Shown: in pieces, positions 23,241-33,500 of the stretch
Layout: every line of letters starts with the position of its first letter
Position numbering within the stretch: position 1 is the first letter of the stretch
Source of the DNA: Thamnaconus septentrionalis
Taxonomy: Eukaryota; Chordata; Actinopteri; Tetraodontiformes; Monacanthidae
Assembly: GCA_009823395.1 (NCBI GenBank)
Contig: CM020516.1
Location: forward strand, 11,008,001-11,072,000
DNA length: 64,000 bases
Reading direction: 5' to 3'
Translations under genes and position numbers: made by a program
Notes under the pieces: model-generated
The model's database searches: none
Seen by the model: only the letters and a program-made list of their open reading frames with translations
What the model was told of the DNA's origin: nothing

Positions 23241-23930
23241 TGAAGGGGCGAAACAGAGCTCCTCCTACAGCTGAAGGACAAGCCGCTTTGAGGGTGGGTG
23301 TGCATTTAAAGAGACACATAGACGGAGAAAAACAGGGCTATCATTTACAGTATTTGTCGTCCCGTCAGACAGTTCGGCGACCGACACCTGATGGAGGACG
23401 AAACTTGAAACGGAGGTCGCAAATTTATCCAGAAAGTTTCAATTTCCCTCCTCCCTCGCTTTTTTTTAAATATGCTAAACAAGTCCGTGTTTGTCAGGAA
23501 GTTTCTCCCCAGTTTTGCTGACGGCCACATTGCCATGTGACACTTCTGTCACAGACAGAATGCCTGCATTAGCCAACGCACGCGCAGGCAATGACTTGGA
23601 CACCCTCACTCTGTTCGGCGCTGCGCTAACAGGAGGTCCGGCTCCCTCTCCTGTGGAGCAGAGGATCTGGATTCTACATGACTGGCTGCGACGCGGCGGT
23701 TCCTCCCATGCTGCCTCTCCCAGAACCCCACAAGGCCCACCCACGCGGCGCCCGGCGCCGAGGTCCAGATTGTGCCACCGGGCCGGTGCTGGACGGGAGG
23801 TGGCCGACGGAGCCCCAATCCATCTCCCGCTGGAGCCCGGTGACGGGAGCATCGGTTGCCCACTCCTCGGCTCCGAGCGCACTCAGGAAGATGGATTGGT
23901 TGGCCAACTCACCAAAGGAGGCAAAGCATG
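23241..23930. other. GC-rich block open in several frames; no gene
   Basis: From about 23474 to 23977 almost every frame on both strands lacks stops, giving overlapping frames of 135-148 codons. This is what a GC- and CpG-rich block (for example GACGCGGCGG near 23690) produces by composition. None of the translations shows a recognisable domain, and no splice-site pair frames them. It could be a CpG-rich regulatory element. Coding is unlikely but not excluded. Confidence 0.35.
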
Positions 23931-24530
23931 CCGTTAAGAGCCTGTGCATCACTTGGCTGCTCATATGCAAAGTTTGATGAAAGAGGTTTTTCTGGGAACG
24001 ATGAATTAGGGCTCCGCTGTGAAATTAGATTTCTGGCGAGAAAAACCTCGCGCGGTTTAGTGGTAGTAGCATTGTTTCTTCACCGTCAGTGCACAAAACG
24101 GTCGTTATAAATAAAGCGGAATTATCCCGGGGATTGGACGGTGAATAATAAAGATGAATGCCGCGGAAGCTAAAGCACAGCCATATGCACGGAGGGAATA
24201 AAAGGCAGACGATGGCGAAAATAACACGGGGAATGGCAACCTAATTTCCCCGACGCCGCTTATTTGCCCGGGTTAATCAGGGGGAAATGAGTCAACAATT
24301 GTCCATCATGTGCGACTGTACTTCCGCACTTTGTCAGGGGAGAACAGTGTGGAAGACACGCCGCAAACAAGCAGGGGGAGCATGACACATTCCCCTCTGA
24401 TGGCATAAATCCTGCGGAAAAATCGTCCCATCTTCGGAAACGGCCCAAATTGCTCGCCGCTTTAACCCGACACACTAAGCGCCTCCGCCGCCTCCTCTCT
24501 CTGACCCAAATCTAAAACGGCGGCGCGAAC
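23931..24530. promoter_or_regulatory. Weak candidate regulatory segment
   Basis: Repeat-poor sequence with GTGAAATTAGATTTC (about 24020), GTGAATAATAAAG (about 24141) and GGTTAATCAGG (about 24271). There are fewer clustered words than in the next segment. Confidence 0.25.
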
Positions 24531-24960
24531 ACTGACAAATTTGACAAAGGGAATTTGCTCAAAAAACACAGCCTCTATTTGGTCAGCCAAGCGGCAAATA
24601 TGTCGGATGATATGCTTTATTAGGCAATCCATTTCTCCACAATAGCGGGGGCCATCTGCAAAGGTTAGCGCGCATGAGGTTCATATGGCAAATTCTATCT
24701 AATATGCCTACGAAGGGGCCGCCACAAAAACTCGGTGGCACATTTTTCATGTGCGTGCGATTTGGAATGCAAATAGAATAGCTGATGAAAGGGGTGACCT
24801 TCTAAGTGCACGGCGGCGGGGGCTTTGCGGAATATGCAGAGGCAGAGCGGAATAGAAAAGAATGAGTTACTGCCTCTGCCGCCTCAGCTGCATTGTAATA
24901 TACGACTGGGGCTTAGATACAAGTGAACCCGGCCTCAAGAACATCTAGGTTAATCTGCGA
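24531..24960. promoter_or_regulatory. Candidate conserved non-coding element with POU octamer
   Basis: It contains a perfect ATGCAAAT octamer (24767-24774), GATATGCTTTATTAGG near 24609, ATCTAATATGCC near 24697 and GGTTAATCTGCG near 24949. Long, repeat-poor and without a credible frame. This is among the longer enhancer-like stretches. Confidence 0.4.
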
Positions 24961-26380
24961 GAATGTCACACCGTGCACATAGCCCCGGCGCAAAAGGAAA
25001 ATAAACGGTGAAAAGAAAAAAGAAACAATTGCCCGGCTCCCGTCGTTTTGTGCCTCTGTGCACGGAGTCCGACTTTGACTGTTTGAATACCTCAGAAAAA
25101 CGCATTACGTTCAATATAAGGCGGAGGATTGCCGATGGAAGTTGATATGGGAACGTTGGAGCTTTTTTTTTCTTCTTTTTTTTCTTTACAAAATCAGGCA
25201 AATCATCATCAATCAATCAGTAGCCATTGGTTTGACTGTAAGAGCCTTAAATTGACATAAGTAGCCTTCAGAATGTGTTTCATGTTGCAATATATGGTGT
25301 TAAATGTGCCATACATCATTCAGGCTAAAGCGTTATTGGTACCATGGTAAAGTTTTGTAGTTTTTAAAAGAAATCATGAATTCTCCCCCAGTTTTTCACC
25401 TTTGCAGTTCCACTGTGAGATTCCTTCGGCTTTTCTTCCCTTCAGAATGTATTTTGTACACAGCCAAAATGTGGCCAACTGTGGGCTGATGATGTTGATG
25501 GATGCGCGAACATTTTCAAAATCTGGGTCCAAATGAAAGTTGGAACGAGACGTCCCCCGATGTACAGACGAGACTATATGTCAATAGTGCAGTGCACGGG
25601 CTCCCGTTGTCAAACGTTGTGCAAAACTTGAACACATAGACAAATGGGTGAGGTGCACCATGGTCACTCAGCCGTGCATGTCTCATCTGTAGCCAGCTTT
25701 GGCAGAGTAGTCATCTTCATTCCCTTTGTCCTTACCGCAGTAGGTAATCTATCAGCATTGAGACGTGCTGGAGAGTCCGTCTGGCCTACTCGCTCTCCCA
25801 TTTGAATTGAGAACCCAGTTTGTGCTTTAACCCGGGTCCCAGTTAGATCAAGCTGCAATTGAGAGTGAGTGAGCTGTCCTTGATTCATATTACTGTCGCA
25901 GTATGATTGAGCTTCTCTGCTATCGCCCGAGAACGGAGGGAAAATTGAGCACTTTACTTTGCAGGCCTCAAAATCCCAGTACTGCATGTATGCATTTTCT
26001 CAGGGTTTTTCATGCGACGTGCCCGAGGCGCACGCTCTGTGTTGCGCTCAATGAGACACAGGCGCCAGAGTATTTAGGTTTTTTTTAGAAGTTAGCGCAA
26101 AACGCTCTGTGCTTTTTCAAATATGACGCCAGCTGAAAGAGAAATAAAAAAACATTTCTGGCATTTCCTCAGTTACTCAAAGAAAGTTACTTGTGCTGCA
26201 CATTCCTAAGACCTTTCAGTACGTCTGAAGCTCTGAAGCCTCAAGCTGAGAAGCGCAAAAGGAAGTTTGTCAATTTTTAAAAGTGGATTTACAGATTTTT
26301 TCTTAAAAAATGATTTGTATATTGACCATAGAACAATTTGCGAGTAATTTACTACCACAGCCAATCAACAGTGTTGTGTC
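24961..26380. other. No gene seen; AT-leaning, possibly old repeats
   Basis: A T-rich tract at 25164-25188, then unique AT-leaning DNA without motif clusters. 25240-25660 and 26080-26340 read like aged interspersed repeats, but I cannot define ends or a family. Frames up to 107 codons have no domain. Confidence 0.4.
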
Positions 26381-26610
26381 ACATCAGCACCAGTTAATGC
26401 TGGCAATTAAAAAATTGAGATGTTTGGCAATTTGCCTAATCATGGTAAGATATACAAATAAACCTTAAAAAAATACAAAAACACTTAAAAACAAATTGGA
26501 ACCAGACTATAAACAAACAAGCACTATTTTTTTTGTTGAAATATCTCTTTTTCCTTAATAACTTCATTATTTAAAAAAAAAAAAAAAAGGCAATGTACTG
26601 GTGCTGATGT
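26381..26610. repeat. Inverted repeat, possible degraded MITE
   Basis: ACATCAGCACCAGT (26381-26394) is the exact reverse complement of ACTGGTGCTGATGT (26597-26610), 14 bp. The match extends loosely on both sides (CAGTTAATGC against CAGTACATTGC inwards). The interior is A/T-rich with an A16-type run near 26573. No target duplication is found. CAGTGTTCCCCC right after the right arm could be the start of another element. Confidence 0.5.
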
Positions 26611-28544
26611 CAGTGTTCCCCCTGTGGCCAGTGATGGTTGCTAAATTTGTCACTAGTTGCTAAAGAGTTGGCAGATTAAGTGTCTCAGTTGTCATGCCAA
26701 CATGCCTGCATCTCTTGGACCAGTTTGGAGTGGCGGTGGTGGTTCCTCTTCACATGACGGGACTTTATCACCTGATGCAGATGGGCTTTTAAACAAGGCA
26801 AGTGATCATGATTCATCCGCAAAAACCCGCAGCTAGTAGCTTCCTCTTGGCCGCACGCTGCATGCTCAGCTCAGCCAATCCGCGTTCAGAAACGTACTCG
26901 CATAAAAGCACTCCCGTTATTGAGATTTTTTTTTTTTTTTTTTGTATTCCAATAAACCAGCCTGTTTTCACTCGCTAGGTGTCGTATTCATCACTTCGAT
27001 ATTTCCTCCCTCTGGACACCATAATGTATTTACAATCTCTGCCAAAGTATCATAAAGAGCAAATTAGTTAATTTAAAAGTCAGTCCAGATTTCATATCCT
27101 GCATATCTATGTAGACTTGGAGGACACTGAAGATTGGGACCGTTAGAGAGAACTATCTCAGAATGAATGGTGTCTCTCTTGCATGCGTTATTTAATAAAC
27201 TCATCAAAAGTTTGGAACTTTCGGTTGGTCATATCTCTGCTGTCTCTCTATCATATCATTAGCAGTGACTCTGGTGTACTCTGAAAGCCTCTTCATTTCC
27301 CTTTCTAATTCTAATCATCTGTCTGATGGCCAGCACGTCTGAGAAGTCGGCTAGGACCCAAATAAGATGTGACGCATTTCCCTCCATTTGAACATGTTTT
27401 GCTCCTGCTGGTGCTGCTGCCTTGTTTAGCTACTGACAAGACACAAGCGCCGAGATGAGGGAAACCTGGGCGGTGAGTGGCTGCAGGCGGGAGAATGAAA
27501 AGAAAGGACTGAGGACGTGTGGGGGGAGTTGGGGGAGGCGCAAATGGCAGGTGTTTGTGTAAATTCTTCATCCTGTATAGACTGCAGGGAGCGCTCGGCG
27601 GGGCGCTCGACCGCGACTGTACACCTAATCCCATTTGTAAGTTATTATTTATCTTCTGCAAACTTTGTCAAACTCAGGCTTTGATATATATTTTTTTTTT
27701 TTTTTTCCTTTTTATCCCCCTTGAGATTCCTCTTGTGGTCCGCTCCCGCACATGCTCCCCACATAATTTATGACTGCCTCTGGTCCTGATGACAGATTAT
27801 TAAAAGTAGAATTAGTTTTTTGCCGGGGATTTTTCCTGTGGGAATTGGGAAGGCAGGGCTCTCAGAGGAAGGTCCCTGACGAGGTCTCCATTACTAATAG
27901 AGGCGGATTTTGTTTTCTTCCTCTCCCCTCCTTCCCCGTGTGATGGCGAAGTGAGAAGACTAATGATTTGGATTTACTGTGGCAGACGTCACGTGCGGCG
28001 AGAGCCGGCATTGGAGGAGAGGAGAGGTGAAGTTCTTCCCCGTAGAGAGCTTTATTGGATTGTTTAGCGGCAGAAGGATAATGTTTTTGTCGTAGGCTGC
28101 TGGTGCTTGGCTAGCAGGAGGCAAGCTAAGTGTGTGCGTGCGTGCGTGCGTGTGCGTGTGTGACAGATCAAAGGGGAAAAAATACCTCTTTTCTTCCTCT
28201 TGTAATTTTGCAAAGTTGATATTTCAAGAGCATCAGATCAGCCGTTACTGTTGCATCGTGCGGGCCAACTTCCACGTCCCTCCTCCGACCCAACCAGACA
28301 AACTGCTACAAACTCCACTCGTGCCGTTGGTCTCAGAAGTCGTTGCCAACTCTGTCGTTCCTCCCCGATCAGCAAGTCTTGTGCACCAACTCCGCACATT
28401 CCCCCCTCGTCTCTGCTGACACACAAAGAGGATGCAGCCTCTTCCCTCTTTTCCCCCCTGTTCACCTGATGGCCGTTTGGAGCCTGTTCCCCCAGCGTGT
28501 GTCTGCAGCCTGGGAAGCAGAGGGGAGTCTCAGCACAGCTGAGA
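26611..28544. other. No gene seen; T runs and unique DNA
   Basis: T18 run at 26926-26943, T-rich run near 27690-27706, G-rich patch near 27520-27540, and a GTGC/GT tract at 28131-28162. Some repeat-poor stretches (27000-27300, 27770-27960) have scattered ATTA words but no tight cluster. No exon was recognised. Confidence 0.4.
28131..28162. repeat. (GTGC)n/(GT)n microsatellite
   Basis: Alternating GTGC and GT units, about 32 bp. Confidence 0.9.
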
Positions 28545-28690
28545 GGCTCGGCTTAATCTTATGCATCATTAAGCACTCAGCGGCACGCCGCAGCTCCTCA
28601 TATACATCATCCACGCTTAATAAACATAATGATGACATAAGATGTAATTCCAGATGAATTTTCATTTTATAGGGAAATGGAGAATTTCTG
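28545..28690. promoter_or_regulatory. Candidate conserved non-coding element
   Basis: GCTTAATCTTATGC (about 28550), GCATCATTAAGC (about 28563), CGCTTAATAAACATAATG (about 28614) and GATGTAATTCC (about 28641) in a compact AT-leaning block. It stops where the purine tract begins. Confidence 0.35.
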
Positions 28691-29250
28691 TAGAAAGGAG
28701 GAAGGGAGAGGGGGGAGGGAAAAGGGGATCGAAAGAGGGAGAGAAAAAGTAAATTATCTGGGAAGTACCGAATAAATGATGTTTTTTCTCCACAAGATGG
28801 ATTGTAAGGGGTCCGGGGAGGGGGAGGGGTGGTGGTGGTGGTGGTAGTCAGAGAGAGGGAGGGGAGGGTGAGAAAGGTGAGGGGGCAGAGGGCTACAGCA
28901 GCAGTGGTGGCCTGAGAGTGGAGTGGTGGCATTGGAGGGAGAGGAGGGGGGAGGGAGGGAGGGAGGAAGGAAAAAAAATGCCGGCCATTCCAAGTGTTTT
29001 AATCGCCGCGCTTGATGGACAGGCCAAGAGGACCCGAGGTGGCGCCATCCATCATAGGGCGGCGAGAATGTTGGAGAGAGGGCTAGAGTTTCACGAGGGG
29101 GCTCTCAGGTTGTGGGTGGGGGAGGGTGGGGAGGAGGGGGTCGGAGGGGGAATGGGATTCTGATGAAAGTGCGGCGGCAAGGCGGATGTGCGCAGCAAAG
29201 GGCCAGGCGAGGCGAGGTGGGTGAGGGGGGAGGGGAATGGGGGAGGAGAG
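28691..29250 (+). repeat. Polypurine G-rich tract with G-quadruplex motifs
   Basis: The plus strand is strongly purine-biased with many GGG runs. Two windows fit the four-run quadruplex rule exactly: 28808-28829 (GGGG-TCC-GGGG-A-GGGGG-A-GGGG) and 29114-29131 (GGG-T-GGGGG-A-GGG-T-GGGG). A GGT repeat and GGGA repeats (about 28949-28970) are included. Long frames here on the minus strand (up to 156 codons) are Pro/Ser/Leu-rich translations of the tract, not genes. Confidence 0.75.
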
Positions 29251-30462
29251 AGATGTTCAGAGCACAGTGGGACCGCCGACGCTCCTGACGGTCATGTGAC
29301 TTCAGCAGGAGGGTCAGCAGCGGTATCGCAGCGTCTCGTGTCCGTCTTGCCGAACTCAAGCGGAAAACACTTTTCAGTTGGTCTTCATTTGTAGTCAATG
29401 ATGCTTTAACCTGTCAGTCTGCACTGACAGATCCTGCTTGCAGTCTTGAAAAGATCCGGAAGAAGAAATGCAGGAAGTGGCTTAAATTGAGCTGATGAAG
29501 GGTGAAGGGATTAGCGCCAACGCAGCAATAGTGACAGGTTCTTTACAACCCTATACATTTTTTAATGTAAAAGGAGAAGAAGAAATACACTTTTCTCAGT
29601 GTGCGCACCAACTTACCAACTGGCTGTGGGAAGAAAGTCCTCAACACTCAAGAGCAGATATGAGGTCTATACTCACCCTTTGCATCAGTGACATATTATA
29701 CCAAATACCAAATGTGCAGGCAGACAAGCAGAGGGTTTGTCCAATCACCTTCCAAGTGTTGCCTTCCCTTTACAAATGTTTTATATGAGCCCTTGACCTG
29801 ACAAATATGTGGAATGAAACCAAAGGACAGTTTGAAAACAACATGTACGGGGTTTGTTTTGTAACTTCCGAGTTTTTAAACTGTTTTTGTTTGTCAGTGT
29901 CCTACCGGGACCTGAGGTCAGGCTAGAGCTGGAGGAAGACTGCCCCGTCAAAATAATAAGATATAAAGCTTACAGAGCACAGATAAAGAGGCACCGTGCG
30001 CGCGTGCGCACGCAAACACGCGCAGCCTCCTCCTCCGATGCACTTTTGCTGAACTCGGCCCTCACCCAGACATCGCACCCCAGACACCCATCCCACAAAC
30101 GAACCAGCCAACCAGGCTGAAAAAAAGAAAAGAAAAAGAACAACCCGCACACAACATGAGGGAGGAGAAGATGAATAGTGAGGCAGGATTTGGAAATTAC
30201 ATTCCGATGGGACTAAAGCATCTCGCCCTCCTCCGTATCAGGTGAGATAAAAACCTTTTTAACCCTGTCTACAAATCACAATATAATCACCTGGGGGGGT
30301 TTCGAGGCTGAGGGTAAGAAGAAGAACAAAAGCGCAGCCCACACACTTATTGAACGTTTGAATTCGCCTTCCCACTATTTCCTGCTCCTCGCTGCCCATT
30401 TTGGAAATGAGGGAACCGTTTAGCCCCCTGTTTGTCGGCGAACCCACTTCCTGCCGCACCCA

Positions 30463-30464
<2 letters not shown>
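29251..30464. other. No gene seen
   Basis: 29400-29830 is unique and AT-leaning, perhaps repeat-derived. 29990-30030 is a short CG/CA-alternating patch. 30240-30420 is unique. A 97-codon frame starting at 29495 has mixed composition but no recognised domain. Confidence 0.4.

Positions 30465-30500
<36 letters not shown>
30465..30500 (+). repeat. (CAG)12 microsatellite
   Basis: Twelve uninterrupted CAG units. No reading frame around it is credible, so it is most likely a non-coding trinucleotide repeat. Confidence 0.95.
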
Positions 30501-30501
<1 letters not shown>

Positions 30502-30584
30502 TCCTCCGCACGCTTCCAGCTGGATCCCGTCCCGGGCTGCCGTGCCTGCTTAATGTGGCCATTTTGTGCCGCCAAAATTAGAAT

Positions 30585-30860
30585 TCATGGTTTTGCATTA
30601 AGGGAACAAATGCGCTCGGCGGGGGGAAACGGCGTCGGACGTTGACCTCGCGAAAAGCTGCCAGTTTCGACGTCAGATCGAACGTCTTCCGTCGGGCCTC
30701 CTCTGTTTTGGGGGGTCTGACCCGGTCCTGCGTCTCCTGCTCCGTCGTTGGAGGCGGAGTTGTGCGCCCTGTGGGGTGTATTTATGGCGCTCCCGCCACC
30801 TCTCCAGCGGTGTCCCCCGCCACCGCCTCCGCGCTGCACAAAAAGCGCAAAAGCATTTCT
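30585..30860. promoter_or_regulatory. CpG-dense block, possible promoter-like element
   Basis: I count roughly 20-25 CpG dinucleotides between 30601 and 30780, far above the surrounding DNA, including CTCGCGAAAAGC and repeated TCCGTCG words. Open frames on both strands reflect the GC content. No TATA word or splice donor ties it to a gene. It could be a CpG island or a GC-rich enhancer. Confidence 0.3.
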
Positions 30861-31440
30861 GGATTCAAACCTCAGCATGTTGGTGGCCAGTGGAGCGTGC
30901 CCAGCAGTATGCCAAGGTTCGATGGGTGCCAAGGGTGCTACTAAACAGAACCTCATCCTCGATCTTCTCTCTCAGGCCCGGCGCGGAACCAAAAAAAAAG
31001 GAAAAAAAATGCCGCAGTGTAACACACAGCCGTACAAAACCCCCAAAGTGCGTCAGGACCACTTCCTAGCAAAAGCACGACAGTGTAGTTATTATTATTC
31101 ATTATATTTCCATCTGATTGGCTTCCCTCCCGCTTGTGTAAATAACTGATAATGTACACATCAGTGACCAGGCTTGGCAACAGCAGATGCCCGTTTCATC
31201 TGTCACTTGCCTTTTGTCTTATGGTTCCTATAGTCTTCTCCCTCCTGTTGTCTCAGCGTGTGTAACTCACACCTAATGTCTTCATCAGCGATGTGCTCCA
31301 CAGCGATCTGTTTTCCTCAACTTACAGGCCACACACACATGCACTCACAGCTCCGGTCCGCTCCTGGCACCGGCTGCAGATTACATCTTGTTTCCCAAAG
31401 TACTAAAAGTGTCGGAGGCTCGCCGGCTTTTGCTTTTATT
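30861..31440. other. No gene seen
   Basis: A frame of 133 codons (30748-31149, plus) runs through the CpG block and an A-rich patch (30990-31008). Its Pro- and Lys-rich composition has no domain. The rest is unique DNA. Confidence 0.4.
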
Positions 31441-31990
31441 TGCCGTTATTAATGGCAGCGAGCGCCCCCCGTGTGCGCGGCACGCCGGTGTCTAATTAAA
31501 GGATCGCTGCTTACGGGAGCAGAGAATGGACTTTGCAGGAATAGGAAGTAATAATTGCCAATATTATCGCAATTATTATTTTTTTTTACCCGTGACTGTC
31601 ATTTGGCAGCGTTGGAACTGTGAATTTTGAACTCGCTGCTTATAATCCCTCATGTTATAGAACTGTAGAACCATTGCTTAGAAAGAGAAGAGGAACTGGG
31701 AAGTATCTGGTTACATTTACCATTGCTTGTGTTTATTTTGAATGCATCACCATTGCAGGAGGAACTTGTTCCAATACGTTTCCTTATGCATTTGAAAACG
31801 GCAAGTTAATGGCGTTTTAAATCAACGCTGCCCTCAAAAGGATTTGCCAAAAAACTGTAATTCAGGGCAGAGATTGGCAATAATTAAACGGTTGGTTAAT
31901 GATTGAGCTTTAATGCTTGACTCACATGGTACATTCGGCTGAAACAGCAGCACATAAATCAGTCTTGGCAGCCTTTGTGCTTTGAATTAT
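31441..31990. promoter_or_regulatory. Strong candidate conserved non-coding element
   Basis: TTATTAATGG (31446-31455), CTAATTAAA (31492-31500), AAGTAATAATTGCC near 31547, CGCAATTATTATT near 31568, and GGCAATAATTAAACGG near 31876 followed by GGTTAATGATTGAG. About 550 bp of repeat-poor DNA with mixed motifs. One of the longest enhancer-like stretches in the window. Confidence 0.45.
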
Positions 31991-32114
31991 TGCCGTTTTT
32001 TTGGCAGTAGCTGTGGATGTTGAAGGAAAAACCTTCAAAACTATGAAGTCACTGCAGAGGTTGAGCTCCTTGCCGGCGTCTCTTAAGCTCAGAGATGAAC
32101 TGATGGAGACATTT

Positions 32115-32566
32115 GCTGCGTTTCCATTACGTGTTTTCGCAAAATTAAAGCAATATTTTAAAAATTGCTATTGCAATTTGCAGGTGTTTCCATTGAATGG
32201 TGTGAAGCGCATAAGCTGTAATTCTTGTAAAATCTTTTTTGCTTTTGTTTGTTTCTATTTGTTTGTTGCCATTTGTCATTTGATTACCATCTCCTTCTCC
32301 GTCCAAACATAAAGTGCCATTTTCGCTTAAAGTGAAGTGGTCACGTAACCCCCGTACTTCACGTCTGGTGGTGTAAATGCGAAAAAAGTGTTTCTGTGAC
32401 ACTTGCGATATCCCGCTATATCGATACGTCTAAAAAAAACTACTTCGTGAGAGCGTAAGAAGCTTTTCGTGATATTTGAGAGGTTGTTCGAAGTTTAAGT
32501 GTTTTCATAGCCAGTTTTTTATTGGGATATTTAGGTTTAGCGCAATTCTAGGGGCAATGAAAAAGC
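32115..32566 (-). mobile_element. GCTGYG inverted-repeat element, copy 2
   Basis: The left end GCTGCGTTTCCATTACG and a decayed right end (GGGGCAATGAAAAAGC) match copy 1. The shared block TTTGCAGGTGTTTCCATTG is followed by AATGGTGTGAAGCGC, and near the right end comes GATATTTAGG. At 452 bp it is the longest copy and keeps an internal region, shared only with copy 3, that holds the start of a small reading frame on the minus strand. No target duplication is evident; the right terminus has several substitutions. Confidence 0.85.
32276..32320 (-). pseudogene. Myb/SANT-like ORF remnant inside the element
   Basis: Read on the minus strand from an ATG at 32320, it encodes MALYVWTEKEMVIK and then a stop. 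The frame start aligns with MVRYVWTEEELYFL in copy 3 (37291). The V-W-T-E-x-E core is typical of the first helix of Myb/SANT-like DNA-binding domains, such as the accessory protein of PIF/Harbinger transposons. Only the first helix survives. Two copies sharing it implies descent from a coding ancestor. The family assignment is tentative. Confidence 0.5.
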
Positions 32567-33269
32567 AAACAAATTGGTGCAATTTTGATGGGTACTGCAT
32601 TGGCACTGGCATTGGTACTGCATAGGCACTGTATTAGCATGTTTTGCTAGCGCACGTCTGTCTGGATCCTTCCCACTTGAGCTAAGCGTGGATTGCCTAT
32701 GCACATTCATAATGTAAGCTATTGCTGATCAGAATGTTGGACCCTCCTCCATTGTCCCATTGTGTGGCTACGCCTTCTTGTTTTGTTTGTTTTATTTGTA
32801 CACAGTCCCAGACAGCTGTGTCTTACCCGGCTCTCAGCTCCCCCAACTGTCTTAACCCGAAGAATTATGTGCTCAGATAATTAGCTCTTATAGGTACACT
32901 CTCCATTTCTTCACTCCACTGGGCACATCATCTTCCTCGCCTCTTTATTGTTTGCTTTGCTTTTGTCAGATCGATGTCTTGCTACTGCGTAACCAGCGCT
33001 CATATCTCGGGCCGCATAAATCACAACAAGGTTTCTGTCGCTCGGCAGAGTCGGCCGCGGCTTTGCTGCGCACACGCACGCTCCCGGGGCCCGCACGTAA
33101 ACGCGCACAAGCGCACGCACGTAAACAAGTGGGTGGGCCGTCCGACAACCTCTCTCCTCTCTCCTCTGCTCTTTGAGTGACCACTGAAGAGGAACCCATC
33201 AGATTATCCCCCAGCCCCGCCAGTGATGGGTGGGGTGGGCGCGGCGGAGCGGAGGGAGGGCACGGCGCC
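32567..33269. other. No gene seen
   Basis: 32580-32640 contains a small imperfect repetition of TGGCACTGG/TAGGCACTG words. 33050-33125 is CpG- and CA-rich. 33230-33260 is G-rich. No credible frame or termini. Confidence 0.4.
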
Positions 33270-33500
33270 TCCATCACGGCACTTATGATTGCAGCGCCAC
33301 CCTCGTAATGAATTCAAAAAATGCAAATGGCTTTCCGCCGTGTAAAAGTTGACATTGTCGCCCGTGATAAATTTTCTGCTGAGGTAAGAGACAATTTAGA
33401 TGCGAATTACAAGCCGGCTCTTTGTCACTCCTCACTTCCATTTACATCCTTAATTACCTGAGTCCCTCGCCGCTTTCATTAGCAGGGGCCGTGAGAGACG
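33270..33500. promoter_or_regulatory. Candidate conserved non-coding element with POU octamer
   Basis: CGTAATGAATTC (about 33304), a perfect ATGCAAAT octamer (33321-33328), GTGATAAATTTTC near 33364, GCGAATTACAAGC near 33402 and TTAATTACC (33450-33458). Dense and repeat-poor. Confidence 0.45.

Noticed and set aside
28462..28932. 156-codon open frame on the minus strand
   Set aside because: It is a translation of the G-rich polypurine tract, giving Pro/Ser/Thr/Leu low complexity.
30748..31149. 133-codon plus-strand frame with Pro-rich and Lys-rich parts
   Set aside because: It combines a CCGCC-rich patch with an A-rich patch. No family is recognised and there is no supporting splice site.
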